This document shows positions 28,501 through 40,221 of a stretch of DNA of 64,000 nt, in pieces. The notes below the pieces were generated by a model. That model did no database searches. It was not told where the DNA came from and was given only the letters and a program-made list of their open reading frames with translations. The stretch's first letter is position 1. Every line of letters begins with the position of its first letter. This DNA is from Ceratorhiza oryzae-sativae (lineage: Eukaryota; Basidiomycota; Agaricomycetes; Cantharellales; Ceratobasidiaceae): NCBI GenBank assembly GCA_030998015.1, contig JARWMV010000233.1:434001-498000 (forward strand). Direction: 5' to 3'. The position numbers were made by a program, and so were the translations under genes.

Positions 28501-30475
28501 AAATGGTCCAGCGAGTTCCAGTCATCGACACATCCGAGGAGGGCCTTTTCGAGCGGCATGTTAAAGTACTGCTCTGAACCAAGCTTGTAGCAACCATGTC
28601 GCTGCCAAGCCCGGTTGCTCGTCATGGGTTGACGACCGAACAGGTAGTTGGACGCGCCGTTATCGTACAGATAGAAATCCTGCTCTTCGCCGTAATAAAC
28701 CTAAGGCACCAAGTTTAGAACAAAACCGTAAAATGATGACGAAAGTTAAACCAACCAGAGGAATACCAGGCATAACCAACGCGTTGATAAAGCTTGCCAG
28801 TGCCAATCTCTGGGTTCCGTTGACCAAACTCGGCCACCTGAACACATCGAAGTTGGAGACACCATACATGTGACGTGGGTCGAGTTGGCCGGTCTCGGCG
28901 TTCAAAAAGTCGTTGGTCTGCATCATGGTGACCCAGGTCTGGACAAAGTTGGCGTCGGTATCGTAAGCTACTTGGAGATTACCGTCCATCATGAGGAAAC
29001 GGGAGAGCGCGCGATAAACCGAGTAATGGAAAGCAACGGCGTCGAGAGAGTGGCGTGGTTCATCGCGAAGGAAGTACTGGCGCATGTCCTTGGTGATATT
29101 CGCGGCATGAGCGAGATCGACGGGGCGCTGCGTAGGAGTTCGACCACGACCGCTGAATCCATGGTCAGCAAGTGGAATCTTGAACCATGGCAACCAACTT
29201 ACAGATAGAGGGCACCGAATGTGTCACCACCGGTAACTTCTCCAACAATGAAAAAGTTGGTCTTTCCGAGAGCCTTGGCGCAAGCACGAGTGTGCGTAGA
29301 CCAGTCCGCGAGAGCATCGACCGTAACCTGGGTAGCCTTGTCGATACGAATGGCGTCGATATCAAGCGCCTTGATCGCCAGGCACGAAAAGACCTGGATC
29401 TTTGCGCGGACATCGGCGTTCCATTCACGCAACCGATCTTGCACCGACGCGAACTTGGAGAGCTGACGATTCCAATCCGGATGGACACCAAAGGCTTCCA
29501 TGTCTCCGTACTGATCAAACTCGCTCGCGTAGCATCCAACCTTGTCGACGGGGACCATCTCGCCAGAGTCTTGCCACATGACGGGGAGTGTGCAGCTCGA
29601 GTTGTAGTCGTTGCTAATCTTGAAATCGGGGTACTCTTCGATGTTCCAGGGCGAGTATCGGGGCTTTTTCCAGACTGTATTGTACTCGTCAATGGAAAAA
29701 GGGGTCGAGCTGTTCAAGTGGCCCTCGAAACCGATCATGTCACCCATGGTACCGACGGTAAAGTCCAGCATGATGTACATTCCGCGTGCGTGGATGGCAT
29801 CAATGAGTGCGCGCCAGTCGTCAATGTTGCCCCAGTGAGGATCAAGAACGGAAAAGTCGAGTGGTGAGTAACCTATATCGGGAACAGTCGTGCGTTAGAT
29901 TGATTTCCTTATCGAGCGTGGTATATGACAAACGCGATCAAACACGAAAAAGCGGGTGGTAACGCGAGTGAAAAAGACGGTCCAAGCAACGGCACCAGCC
30001 ACAAATGAAAAATAGGATTGGAAACAAGAGAAAAAGGGGGGCAGGGGAAAACGCGATACGCACTGTCAGCTTGCCATGGCATGTTAATAAAGGGGGTACC
30101 CGCAATGAAGATCGTGCCGACACCCATGCCTTGGAGATAGTCGAGGCGGCGCATGAGACCGCGGACGTCGCCTCCGAAACGGAGGTTGACCTCGCGCCAG
30201 TCGTTTTCAAAGAGCGTTTTGAAGTAGTCGTTGTTGCCAGGCTCGCCGTCGGCAAACTTGTCGAGCAGAATGGTGTATACCGGAAACTGGCGCCAGTTGG
30301 CGGGCGAAGGGGTGTAGGTTTTGTTGGGCCGGGTGGTGTCGTACTCGAGCACGCTGCCCGCGGCCTGGTTCATGTTGAGGTTGTAGTCGGTGAGCGTGGA
30401 ATTGTAGGGCATCGCGAGGGTGCGCGACAGCAGCGCGAGGGCCGCCAGGCCGACATGGCCCGGACGCAGTCGCAT
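22542..30475 (-). CDS. AGS1: cell-wall alpha-1,3-glucan synthase
   Basis: Fifteen exons on the minus strand: 30064-30475, 29203-29872, 28756-29152, 28495-28700, 26579-28444, 26175-26527, 25953-26116, 25732-25903, 25466-25679, 23515-25412, 23348-23463, 23106-23294, 22913-23053, 22715-22859, 22542-22660. The phases close to 2,353 residues, the normal size. Order: signal peptide ([13 protein letters not shown]); extracellular GH13 amylase-like domain with the nucleophile region [12 protein letters not shown] and acid region [10 protein letters not shown]; a beta-rich linker; one membrane segment; cytosolic GT5 synthase beginning with the sugar-nucleotide motif KIGGLGVMS and ending at [15 protein letters not shown]; a disordered linker; and a C-terminal multi-span channel-like region of roughly ten or more segments. 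The protein sits in the plasma membrane and builds wall alpha-glucan. Intron 1 (29873-30063, 191 nt) is long for this window. No defect is visible. Confidence 0.96.
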
Positions 30476-30868
30476 GGTGAACGAGTGCGAGCAGAGGGGG
30501 ACGCTGGGTCCAAATCCGATGCAGGGGAAGAGCGAAAAAGTGCAGAATAGCCCCGCCGCCTTTCTACTTTTTCAGGCGTCGGCCGGCTCGGATGCATTCC
30601 TCGAAACATGTCCAAACCATCAGGGGTCCCGATACGCCGTCTCGGCCTCGAAGCAGGGCCGTGACAGGCTCTGCCCTGAAACGCTTATCGCACACCGCTT
30701 TTATTCCGCATATATATACACAAAAAATCCCCCGGCGCCTGTTCCCCACGCTCATTCGTCCGGGTTTCCTTTCCAGTACTCCAATCCACGCGCATCCTCC
30801 ATCAGCTTTTCTAGCCGATCCCACTCCTTCGCAACCAGCGTTAGTCTTTTTTTTTTCTTCGCCCGGTC
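30476..30868 (-). promoter_or_regulatory. AGS1 upstream region with candidate TATA element
   Basis: Space between the AGS1 ATG (30475) and the stop of the upstream DUF4211 gene (30869). The run TATATATA near 30710-30719 reads as a possible TATA element on the minus strand, about 235 bp before the ATG. There is no transcript evidence. Confidence 0.35.
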
Positions 30869-33174
30869 CTACCACTGGCCTACCTGCTCCACGATCCCCC
30901 GCCGGTCAAGCCAAGCCATGATCCCGTCCGGGTCGTCAGGCGCCGGCCGGTCCTGCCCTGTTGGGTCGTTGCGGAGCTGTGCCGTACGCAAGACTTCTAT
31001 TTCGGCAGCAATCGTTTCAAACAGCTGCCACTGCAATCATAATTAGCACCAAGACCGGTCCTAAGAATACGCCCCGCACCTCCCAGTGCACAAAATTATG
31101 GTAGCATCGCACCCGTGCTTGACAGAATCTGCCCAGGTCAAAAGACGTTGGCAGCTCCTCGTCATCTTCATCATCGCTGTCCTCATTTTTGACAATTATC
31201 TGACCATGTCAAATGCAATTTCAGCCTTCCACGGCACTGGACCCCAGCCCAAACACCAGGAATAGCATCATCGCGTGACACCAAAGAACACTATATGCGT
31301 GTCATGCACACCGTGGATGAAGGATGCAAAGGCGCAGGAATCACCCCCACCAGCCTCCGAATATTTCGAAGAGACCACAGCCTGCAAAAGGCACGTCTCT
31401 TACCTTGAACGTGTCCCGATCATAATTATCCCCAGACAATACTCCCCGTCTGGTCGACTTTCTCGAACTAATCCTACACGCCCCACATCCAGGAACCGCG
31501 AAATCAAGGTGAAAAATCTTCAACTCGGTGTATCTGGCCGATCAAGGGAAACAACCGAATTCGATGGGTGAGTTGTCGGATAAATTCGCACAGTTGGCCA
31601 CAAAAACCAGACATAATTCAATGGACACAGGGCAAATTCATCTATGGTTTAGCCAACGTCGTGAAAAGAGCGCCAGCCACTAACGAATTGAGTGCCTCCT
31701 TGAACTCGGGAGTCCAAGCAGATGAGACAACCAAGCTATCCCTCATCCCGTCCAGTTTGCGCTTGAGCGCCCGTAACGACAGGCCAAAGTATTGATCTGC
31801 GATCGCCGTGCCATACCAACCAGGCACGGATAACAGGTTAAGATTTTTCGTATTAGCCATATTACGCGTATTTGTATTGGAGATAACGCCCCACGAAAAA
31901 AAAGCACACGTACCATTCTTTTCATCAACCCGAAATGCCCAGCGCTGTTTAGGCTTTATACATGCGAGGTGTACAAACATTTGCATTGCGACCTTAAAGT
32001 GGTGCGCAAGCGATTGGTGGCCGAGCATCGAATATCCTTCAGGGAGAACGGGCACATTGGCCTCGCCACCGTCGTCTTCGATCCAACTGTCCAGGTCTGA
32101 GCCATTGTCTTCCGCCTCCGAGTCTTGTTGTTTGCGATCGGTCTTGGCGCGAGTGTCACTGTCAGAGTTTTCAGAGTGCTCAAAATAGTCTTGTAGAGTC
32201 GGTTGAGCGCCGGGTATAGGTTTGAACACTCTTCGGCCCCGGGGTCGGATCATTTGCTCCTCTTTTTCAGCGTCGGTTCCAGACTCGGATGATTCAGACT
32301 TGGAGCGGACTGGGGGAGTGTCGTGCCCGAGCTTTCTGCCTGGAGCACGGATAAATAAATGCACACGAAAATCTCAACAGAAACTTGCGCTTCAATCGTG
32401 CCAAGTTTTCCCTCAGTTGCGTCAATTTGCTGTTACGCGGTGTACCACGCAGCCTCGAATCCAAAACAACTGTCCATATTACGCATTAATCACCGAACTG
32501 ACTACCTTTTCTTCATCTACAAACTCACCATCTTCATCCAACCCATCCAAAATATCCTCTTCAGATCCCTCCTCTTCAACTGCCTTGGTATTCCGTTTAA
32601 CGAGCCTTCCAGGCTTCCGTTCCTCCTCCTCCTCCTCCGCAGACAGAGGCGTCAAAGAAAGCGCAACAGCTTTTCGCTTCCCAAGCCTCTTCACCGGCCA
32701 CTCTTCCTCTTCACTCTCCTCACTCACATCCAGAACCTGCTTTCCCTTTCCCTTCCTAACCCTCTGTACCACAACTGGCTCCTCTTCCTCGTCGGTGCTC
32801 GCCAAATCAATCACCTCGACATCACTGCTCTTTTCATCGTCATCTGGGCTTCTGATAACCATTCTCCTCTGCCTAGCAGCAGCAGCACTAGGTCCCTCGA
32901 ATTCGATCTCGTTCACATCGGTCGACACGTCTGTTGCGGCTTCCGTTTCGGAAGATTCGTCGCCATGATACGAGGATGCTTTGGCGGGCGAGGACGAAGA
33001 CCCGGCGTTTGAGCGCCTGCTCGTAAAGTCGACGAGCTTGGCCTGCTTTGTGGGTGTCTTGTTCGGGCTATGGGGTCCACGACGAGCGCCCTTGGCGGAT
33101 GCTGTGTGAACGATTCATGTCAAGTGAGGGATGGCTAAACCCCATGTATGAAGCTCACTAGCTCGGCGTGGCAT
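30869..33174 (-). CDS. DUF4211 nuclear protein, function unknown
   Basis: Seven exons: 33159-33174, 32529-33101, 31914-32339, 31685-31796, 31404-31533, 31080-31199, 30869-31030, 512 residues, all phases closed. The first 230 residues are basic and acidic low-complexity with nuclear-type patches (VRKGKGKQ, KRLGKRKAV). The C-terminal half is the fungal DUF4211 domain: QSLAHHFKVAMQMFVHLAC, VVSSAWTPEFKEALNS, VPGCGACRISSRKSTRRG, LSGDNYDRDTF and FDLGRFCQARVRCYHNFVHW. The conserved Cys pair and the FDLGRFC motif suggest a small metal-binding fold. The first exon codes for only five residues (MPRRA). Introns are long for this window (189, 117, 151 and 204 nt), so a small exon could be missing between 31200 and 31403. 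Confidence 0.82.
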
Positions 33175-33490
33175 TCTGTCAATGCTATTGCCTGGGTGCG
33201 CGCTGGCTGGTTATATAGCAGCACGAATCACGGCGAATGGCACACAGCGCGTCGTGGCGAGCAACTTGGTTGCGCGAATCGATCAGCACGTGACGAGCCA
33301 CGCCTGCGCCATTCCCCACACCCAAATCATTGTCGATCACCCAGATAAAACCATCATCTGGTCTGAAATTCAGAAATCCAAAATTTATTCATATCCATAT
33401 GTTCAGTTGTGGATTTCAATACATTCAACTCAAAATCACAAGGTCTGATAACCAAACTAGACAGAACGCATGCATTCACGCGGCAAGCCC
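33175..33490. other. short intergenic region upstream of the DUF4211 gene
   Basis: 316 bp between the DUF4211 start and the eEF1B stop, both on the minus strand. It must hold the DUF4211 promoter and the eEF1B 3' end. No clear element is seen. Confidence 0.5.
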
Positions 33491-34545
33491 TTAGAGCTCT
33501 AAACGAAACCGAGTTAGCCTGGTTCAGCGTCACTTTTTGAACAAAAACACGTACTCTGCATGGCAGCGACATCCGTGCTCTGGACATAGTCCTCAAACTC
33601 TGCAATCTTCTCTTGCAGTTCATCCAAGCTCACGAGTTCGTCCTCTACACAACACCCACGATGAATCAGCCAGCCATACACCCAGTTTAATGGTCAATCG
33701 GCTCACCAACGACCAAAGTAATCTGCAACTTCTTGATACCATAACCGATCGCCACAAGTTTGGACGCTCCCCAAACAAGTCCCTCCTGCTCGATCGAGCG
33801 CACACTCTTCTCGAGCTCCTCCATGTTCGTCTCGTCGTCCCAAGGCTTGACCTCAAGGGTGACGACAGACTTGGCAATGGTCTTGGGCTTGTTGGCTTTG
33901 CGAGCGTTGTACGCAGCAACACGCTCGGCCTTGATACGTTCGGCCTCGGCATCCTCCTCCTCGTCTTCACCAAAGAGGTCAATGTCCTCATCATCCCCAC
34001 CCTCGGCCTGTCGCATGGATTGGCATCAGATACGCCGCGATGCCTATGGGATAGGAAGGATGGCTTACGGGCGCAGCGGCCGCGGCAGGTGCCGAAGCAC
34101 CAGCACCCCCAAAGAGCTTCTCGCTCGCAGCGGCATCACCGGGAAGTGTCGGGTGCTCGGCCTCGTACGACTTGATGTGGGCATACCAGCGCGCGGCATT
34201 GGGGTAGGTAGCCTTATCCGGAGCGCTTCCTACGGCCTTGAACACGCCTACGTCAGCCTGGGAGGGGGTGTATCTGATCAAAGATCCTAGTAAGCACAAG
34301 CCAGCAGAAAACAAGGAGCAGAATGAACAATGAAGGGGGGTCAGAGTGCTTGGTAAGACGTTGTCGACACTGTATGGGCGCGGGGTCTTAATCCGCTAGC
34401 TCAGAAACACGGACCAAAGCGGTAATTCATCCAGCCAGGAATGGGGAGATCGCAGTCCAATAAACCGAACACCACCTACTCACCCCTCGACGTAAGAGCG
34501 AGTCGCAAGGTGCTCGTCGAGCTGCTTGAGGTCAGAGAAAGCCAT
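33491..34545 (-). CDS. EFB1: translation elongation factor eEF1B alpha (EF-1 beta)
   Basis: Five exons: 34484-34545, 34069-34273, 33707-34007, 33555-33644, 33491-33498, 221 residues, typical length. It is the guanine-nucleotide exchange subunit that recycles eEF1A-GDP. Seen in order: [14 protein letters not shown]-terminal GST-C-like helices, an Ala-rich linker, the acidic CKII-type patch [19 protein letters not shown], and the C-terminal exchange domain with [37 protein letters not shown] and DVAAMQKL at the end. The last exon is only 8 nt and codes for the rest of one Lys codon, Leu and the stop. The first intron is 210 nt, much longer than neighbours, as is common in translation-factor genes. 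Confidence 0.96.
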
Positions 34546-34884
34546 TTGTGATATGTGTGTGATGGAGCGGGTGGATAAAGATTTTCGATGGTGGTTGCTT
34601 TAGGGTGAGATGAATGCACTTTTTATACAGAAGTGATCATCAAAAATTAGGCGCGAGGATCAGGTGATTCGCGTGGCCCTGGGTGGCGGCATAGCGTTAC
34701 ACAGAGCTTGTTTGAAAGCAATTATAGCGACGTTATACTTTTTTCATAGTCCTTCGAGAGATGAGGATACAATCAAGGAGTGCTACACATATGAGAGCGT
34801 ACATAATTTAAGCAGTGTCCATCAATAGTCATGAATATGAATCCGAGCCCACTGGCTCCGCCACTTGCACCACGCACGTCTGCT
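34546..34884. other. EFB1 promoter region and 3' flank of the neighbouring membrane-protein gene
   Basis: 339 bp between EFB1 and the upstream same-strand gene. Apart from the TATA-like site no element or ORF is supported. Confidence 0.5.
34619..34627 (-). promoter_or_regulatory. candidate TATA box of EFB1
   Basis: TATAAAAAG on the minus strand about 75 bp before the EFB1 ATG, followed by a CA/CT-rich leader. The position and strength fit a highly expressed translation gene. Inferred from sequence only. Confidence 0.5.
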
Positions 34885-36558
34885 TTACCTCAACTTCCTG
34901 TCGCTTCCCCTACTGACAATCAGATCGCGTACGACCAAAACTCCGCTGGTCACAAACAGAGCGATCGCAATCGCCGTGCAAGCCACAGCCCCATTGTATG
35001 CGTCACACCACCCGCTGTAGCCACCAACCGGACACCTCGGCCCAATCATCGCAAGCACAAAGCCGACAGTCCACACAACCGCTCCAAGTACATCCATGCC
35101 CAGAGCCCACCAGAGCCCCTTGCGAGCAGACAACCGAGCGCGTTCGCGTTCATAGGACGTGAATACGCCCGTCGAGTTTGCAGCTTGCTGCTCGCTCCAA
35201 GGTACACCGGCTGTAAGATTGTTCTGTCTGTTGCCCGGAGAAAGCATTGATGGGCTGACGATGAGGTTGACTTGAACGCTCTCATCGCCCTTACGATGCT
35301 TCTTTTTCTCTGCGCGGTGACGAGAGATGGGTAAAACCATCGCGTGCGAGCTGAGGTCATCGTCCTTGCGCCCAACGCCAAAGCACCCGCGGATAATGTA
35401 AAGGTATCCCATACCCAGAAGCGTGAGAAATCCGAGTGCGGTAATCACGTACACGGCCGGTTTGGATGCAGGTGGTGCAGCAGGATTCGGTTTTGGGACC
35501 TACAAGGATTCACTCTCGTGAGAGCAAGTCGATAAACACAGCCAAGGCACTTACCGCAAAAGCATACATGCATGCAGTGACAGCTCCCGCAGCAGTCAGT
35601 GCCTCCAACACTCGCACCGCAATCCTCAGCCTCGGTCCATTCGAAATCAGCTTCCCGTCGGGTCCAATATCTCCTGGTTGTTCGCCTTGACGTACGCCCC
35701 AATCCTTCTTGTGTTCATTCGCGTCGGGGTCGGGCGAGAAGTACGACTTCTGTGCATTTGGAGGATCCGGAGAATGTAGTGTTTCAGAAGTGGCAGTGTG
35801 GGCGTTGGATTCGAGTGCAGCCGAGTGTTGGACATTGAATGGGAATGTATTGGCAGAGTCGGCTTGACGAGGCGAATTCGGACTCGGTGGGAATACGGGA
35901 TCGGGTTCACCCAAGTCGTGTTCGTGGCCGGTTTCGCTCGCCCACGGCAGACGATCTCTTGGCGAGCGCGGAGAGATCGGTGGTTCGTGCCGAGGTGACT
36001 GTACCCTTGGGCTATTCGATGCTGGCTTCGATTGAGGAGGCGGAATTCGCACGGGTGGAGGAGATACCTCCCTTACGCCGGAGTACGAAAAGGGGCTGTA
36101 ATCGACAAAGTCTCGAGGAGGTGAACGTGATTGCTCCCGCAGTGCGGTCTGGTTGTGATTGTATTGCACAGGAGCAGCGTGGGATTGTGGAGCGGGTGCA
36201 TTGTAGGGGTAGGCTGATTGGGGATAAGACGCTGGGTGCTGGTAATACGTCGATTGGGGTTGGTACGGCTGCGGATGAGACTGAGCGTTCAGGCGAGATG
36301 TATACTCGGCAAGACCCAGGCCTCGACAGACGCATCCGTCGCCTGCTGTTGATGACGTCCGTAGCCGGGGGCAGGAGGTAACGTTGCCTGTTGGTGAGTG
36401 GGCATACTAATCTGCGCAGCATATGGGTCGTAGTAAGATTGCGCCGGCTGGGCCTGGGCTTGGGACTGCAGATAGTTCTCTACGCCCCGAGGATCAGAGC
36501 TCTGTTCTTGGTAGTGTGCCGGCGGATGAGGCGACCACGGTCGCTGGGGAGAGGCCAT
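34885..36558 (-). CDS. multi-span membrane protein with disordered N-terminus (MARVEL-like layout)
   Basis: Three exons: 36328-36558, 35555-36280, 34885-35499, 523 residues, phases closed. The first 290 residues are a Pro/Gln/Tyr/Ser-rich disordered cytosolic region (for example SPRSPRDRLPWASETGHEHD). The C-terminal part has four predicted membrane segments: one in LEALTAAGAVTACMYAFA, one in VYVITALGFLTLLGMGYLYI, then after a basic loop WWALGMDVLGAVVWTVGFVL and AVACTAIAIALFVTSGVLVV. A short Cys-containing loop (PRCPVGGYSGWC) separates the last two. Four spans resemble MARVEL/tetraspan proteins of fungal membranes, but I do not recognise a named family. It is divergent from ATG15 with 268 bp between starts. 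Confidence 0.75.
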
Positions 36559-36826
36559 CGTGAGGATGAGAACGAGGACAAGAGTAGAAGTACAAAAGTT
36601 AACACAAAGGCGGGCTCGTATTTATACTTGAGCGCTGCGGAAGGCACTGTCTGTGGGGTCAGCCTTCGAACGACGTCAGGCTCAGGGGCTCCGCCTTATT
36701 GCTTTCGTTGGTTTGGTTACGCTTATGAGATCACACGTGCGCGGCTGACATAATGCACTGCCATCCTAATCTGGACGACGGAGGACATTGTCCCATCCGC
36801 CATCCCCTCACCCGTTCTCACCATCG
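36559..36826. promoter_or_regulatory. shared divergent promoter region (membrane-protein gene and ATG15)
   Basis: Two genes start away from each other here, at 36558 (minus) and 36827 (plus). On the minus strand TATAAATA at 36619-36626 lies about 60 bp before the ATG, a good TATA candidate. No comparable element is obvious for ATG15. Confidence 0.5.
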
Positions 36827-38610
36827 ATGCGCGCCCAACTATCGTTTACGCTCTTAACAACACTAATATATACGGCCCATGTACAATCACTCCCTAATCA
36901 TATTCAATTCCACTCTGTACAAGCGCACGAGAGCACATTAGCACCTGATGGTGACAGCGTGCAAACTACATTCTTCATCCCACCTACCTCCGCCACACAT
37001 AAACTCCGGACTCGGACTCAGACTGTCCACCAGCCACGCTTTCCTGGGGACATTCAACGCATCCGCGAGCGCTCGCTTCAGGCCCAGCAATCCGAGCCGT
37101 TCGAATGGGTGAAGAAAGAGGTCATCGCGCCCGACGTGACCGACCGCGAGACGCTCCAAGAGCTCGCCAAGATGACGGGTAATGCGTATGCACTCCCCGG
37201 TCAGTCGAACTGGTACAATCTGTCGTCGCGTTGGAATACGGTACGCCGTTTGTTATACCTTGGCTGCGGTGGCTTAATTTTAGTTCGTCAACCAGAGCTA
37301 CGACTTTGGATGGGAGCCGGATGAAGATGGGTTCCGTGGTCATGTGTTCGTATCAGATGATGAGGATATTGTGGTTATGGTGCGTTTTGTTTCTGGAGGC
37401 AGCGCTCAAAGCTGACGCCAAGTAGTCAATCAAAGGCACCAGGTTAGAAACACCGTTTCCGAATGAGCTATTAACTCACGCTTTTCCATAGTCTATGGAC
37501 GCCTGTTGGTGACAAAACTTCCAAGAAAGTATGTCTGAAACAAGGCTATACCCCTTCGCAAGCTTACATTTTAGCCTAGGACAAGCTAAACGATAACCTC
37601 GTAAGCCAAGTCGAGCGCAACGGCCCACATCCTATCCTAATATTGAGAACTGTAGCTCTTCTCATGTTGTTGCGCTCGCGTCGATTGGAGTTGGCGCTGG
37701 CAAACCGTGTGCGACTGCTATAGCGGAGGATCGCGCTGTGACAACACCTGTCTTAGTGCGTCGTTGGTTATGGATAGTTTGTTCTACAACGTTGGAGTGG
37801 TAAGTGCCTCAGACTTGCTCTTGTCTCAAAAGGTGAAATTGACATGCTCCAAGGGTTTATACATGAACTTGACCATGGCATATCCACGCTCCACCATTTG
37901 GCTTACTGGACATAGTTTAGGTGGCACACTGGCAGCGCTACTTGGTAGTACATTTGGGGTCCCAACCGTCACATTCGAAAGGTTAGATTTATCCTCCTGT
38001 GACGCGCAAAGGCCTAATCAGTATGCCCTTGTCCTACCTACGCGCCCTACCTCAACCCCTCGTTATTTCCCCAACTCGTCTTTTGTCTTTATCCTCTTCC
38101 AACAGCCCAGGTGAACGCCTCGCATCAACTCGGCTGCATATTCCACGTGTACCAGGCATCCCACCCTCGGAGCAACCGATTACCCATGTGTGGCACACGG
38201 GTGATCCGATTCCGGACGGTCGTTGTGTGGGAGCGACGAGTTTGTGTGCCAAAGCCGGGTATGCTATCGAGACCAGGTGTCGGAATGGAAAGCAGGTTAG
38301 TTGCATCTCTTTCGGGCTTGGACGTTCATCTTGTTTGCTATTCGCCTGCTAAACCTACTGTGTGTAGATCGTGTATGATACGGCCGAACGCAAGAAATGG
38401 CACCCTTCGGTCGCTCGACACCGCATCGGGGTAATCATCAATGATATATTGGCTGAAGACTGGGATGAAAACCAGCCGGTACCTGAGGCTGTCCCATATG
38501 ATGATTGTACGGTGAGTTTCTAGCGCCGGACTGAGAAAACGCAACCGTTGCTGATGGGTTTTGCGGACTAGGAATGCGAGAAGTGGTCCTTTGGGGACTA
38601 CAAGCTGTAG
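36827..38610 (+). CDS. ATG15: vacuolar phospholipase of autophagy, Atg15
   Basis: Ten exons: 36827-37240, 37284-37379, 37426-37442, 37492-37528, 37580-37600, 37656-37799, 37854-37981, 38106-38295, 38368-38511, 38572-38610, 409 residues, phases closed. Atg15 breaks down autophagic-body and multivesicular-body membranes in the vacuole. Visible: N-terminal signal-anchor (SFTLLTTLIYTAHV), DVTDRETLQELAKMTGNAY, the Cys-rich block CCCARVDWSW to CDCYSGGSRCDNTC, the lipase nucleophile elbow GHSLGG, an Asp in HTGDPIPDG and a His in VARHRIGV for the triad, and the C-terminal ECEKWSFGDYKL. Exons 3 to 5 are tiny (17, 37 and 21 nt). No defect is seen. Confidence 0.95.
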
Positions 38611-39549
38611 CTCTGCTTGTTCTGCTATCTGTTTCAAGAACTATGTATCCAAAGGTGCTTTGAATATAGTCGTGCATTGGTGCTGAGCAATACCGTCGCG
38701 TCTCACGTGACATAAATGTCGAACGCGTCTGACTTCGCGAGACCTGATGTACCGCAATCAATCAGACTCTAATCTCCCAAGCCCATTCGGGGTTTCCTTC
38801 TGGGCGCTGGGGACTGGAATATCAAGGGCTACCGAGAATTTGGCGACGGGGGTCGTACCATGCCCGCTTGGGACGAGAATCAACGCCCCCGAGCGCGAAG
38901 TCCGGAAATTAATGTGAATAGGTTCGGTTGAAGTGGAGCGCTACAGAACACAGGTGTCGAACGCTCGTACCTTCCGCTCAGCGGTTTTGTTCTCCCCCGA
39001 AGCGTGAAGCGTTTTTTTTGTTCGCCCCGGTCCTGTTGTGCTCCGACTCGGGTGGGGGCGCTCCCGTCGTCGCCAACCACACTGGAACAAGGGGCCCGCC
39101 GAATCACGCGCGTTGTAAATATATGCGCACTTTCCGATAGAAGCCGCGTGTGTGGCCGATTTCAGCTGGTCAAGGATGCCGACGTCATTTGGTTGGGTGG
39201 CTGACGCTCGTGGTCGTTGGTGTTAGAGCTTGTTGGCCCGAGGCGCGGGTAGTGTCGCCGGGCTAGACTCATTCACGTATATTGGACAAGCCTTCAGCCG
39301 CTCATGTGCGATCGCCAAAAACTTTTCGCAGAAGAGCAGTGCATCGATTTATTCGATGGCGATTCGGATTGGACCGTCATATTACTGTTTGTTTGCATGC
39401 GCTCATAACAAGCGACCTGTAAATTCGCATCCCTGATAGTCCACGGTCCGTCGCTGTCGGCCATAAAGCCAGCATGCGCTCCCTCCACCGCACGGCCACC
39501 CCCGTGCTGGTCGTCGTCCAACTCGTCGCCGCCAACAACAGCCTCTACC
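38611..39549. other. 939-bp intergenic region
   Basis: Short open frames on both strands between 38880 and 39549 lack motifs and splice support. This space should hold the promoter of the downstream hypothetical gene. Confidence 0.5.
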
Positions 39550-40221
39550 ATGCCGCCTGCTAGCCTGCGCCGAACGGTATCGTCCCCCGTGCGCCACGAG
39601 CCGGTCCCCAAGGACTCGCGTGCCGCCCGGGCTGCTCGTCGGGAGCGCTTCCCGCTTGCTGAGATTGAGTTGTGGAGGTGTGTCTCGGCTGTCGGTCGAG
39701 TCGTCGCTCGCACGCTAATTGCGACGGACTAGGTCGGTTGCGGGCCAGACGTCGCCCGCCCCTTCGTCGTCCCGTCGGAGCAGCGCTTCCTCCGCCGCGT
39801 CGTTTGTCGACGAGAATGGGAGCGTCGCCGACAGCTCTATCGCCGAGGAGCACGACGCACAGATGATCTCCAGTCCGTGGCCGACACAGACGCCACCCCG
39901 TCCCAGTCGCAGCAGGTACATATTCCCATCATATCACACTCTTTCGCGGACCGCTTATCATCGTTGGATTATCACCAGCGTCTATCACCTCCCGCACGTC
40001 GACGTCCCCTGCGACCCGCCCAACAACCGACGACCATGCGTTCGCTGCGCCCGTTGCCAGGACGCTCAGCTTCGTTCGCCGGCTTCCCCGCACCGGTTGT
40101 CACGCCTAGCCCCGAGATCCGTTCGCTAGAGCTCGAAGTCTCCCACCTCACGCTCAACACCAACGGATCATCCAGACGACCCACGACTCCCCGCCGTCGC
40201 AGCTCACGCTTGCGACTCTAA
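39550..40221 (+). CDS. hypothetical Ser/Pro/Arg-rich protein, frame break at last junction
   Basis: Likely exons: 39550-39677, 39733-39915 and 39979-40221. Exon 1 (MPPASLRRTVSSPVRHEPVP) joins exon 2 in phase through a 55-nt intron. Exon 2 is a Ser-rich acidic stretch (FVDENGSVADSSIAEEHDAQ). The third segment, LRPLPGRSASFAGFPAPVV to SRRPTTPRRRSSRLRL, reads as the natural C-terminus, but the obvious GT-AG junction (39916-39978) leaves it one base out of frame. In the frame that junction does give, the end would be a Cys/His-rich tail stopping near 40129, which looks less natural. No family recognised; it looks disordered and possibly nuclear. Confidence 0.45.

Noticed and set aside
34274..34483. 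Possible box C/D snoRNA in the long first intron of EFB1
   Set aside because: Such hosts are known in animals, but no convincing C box with properly spaced D box and terminal stem is present.
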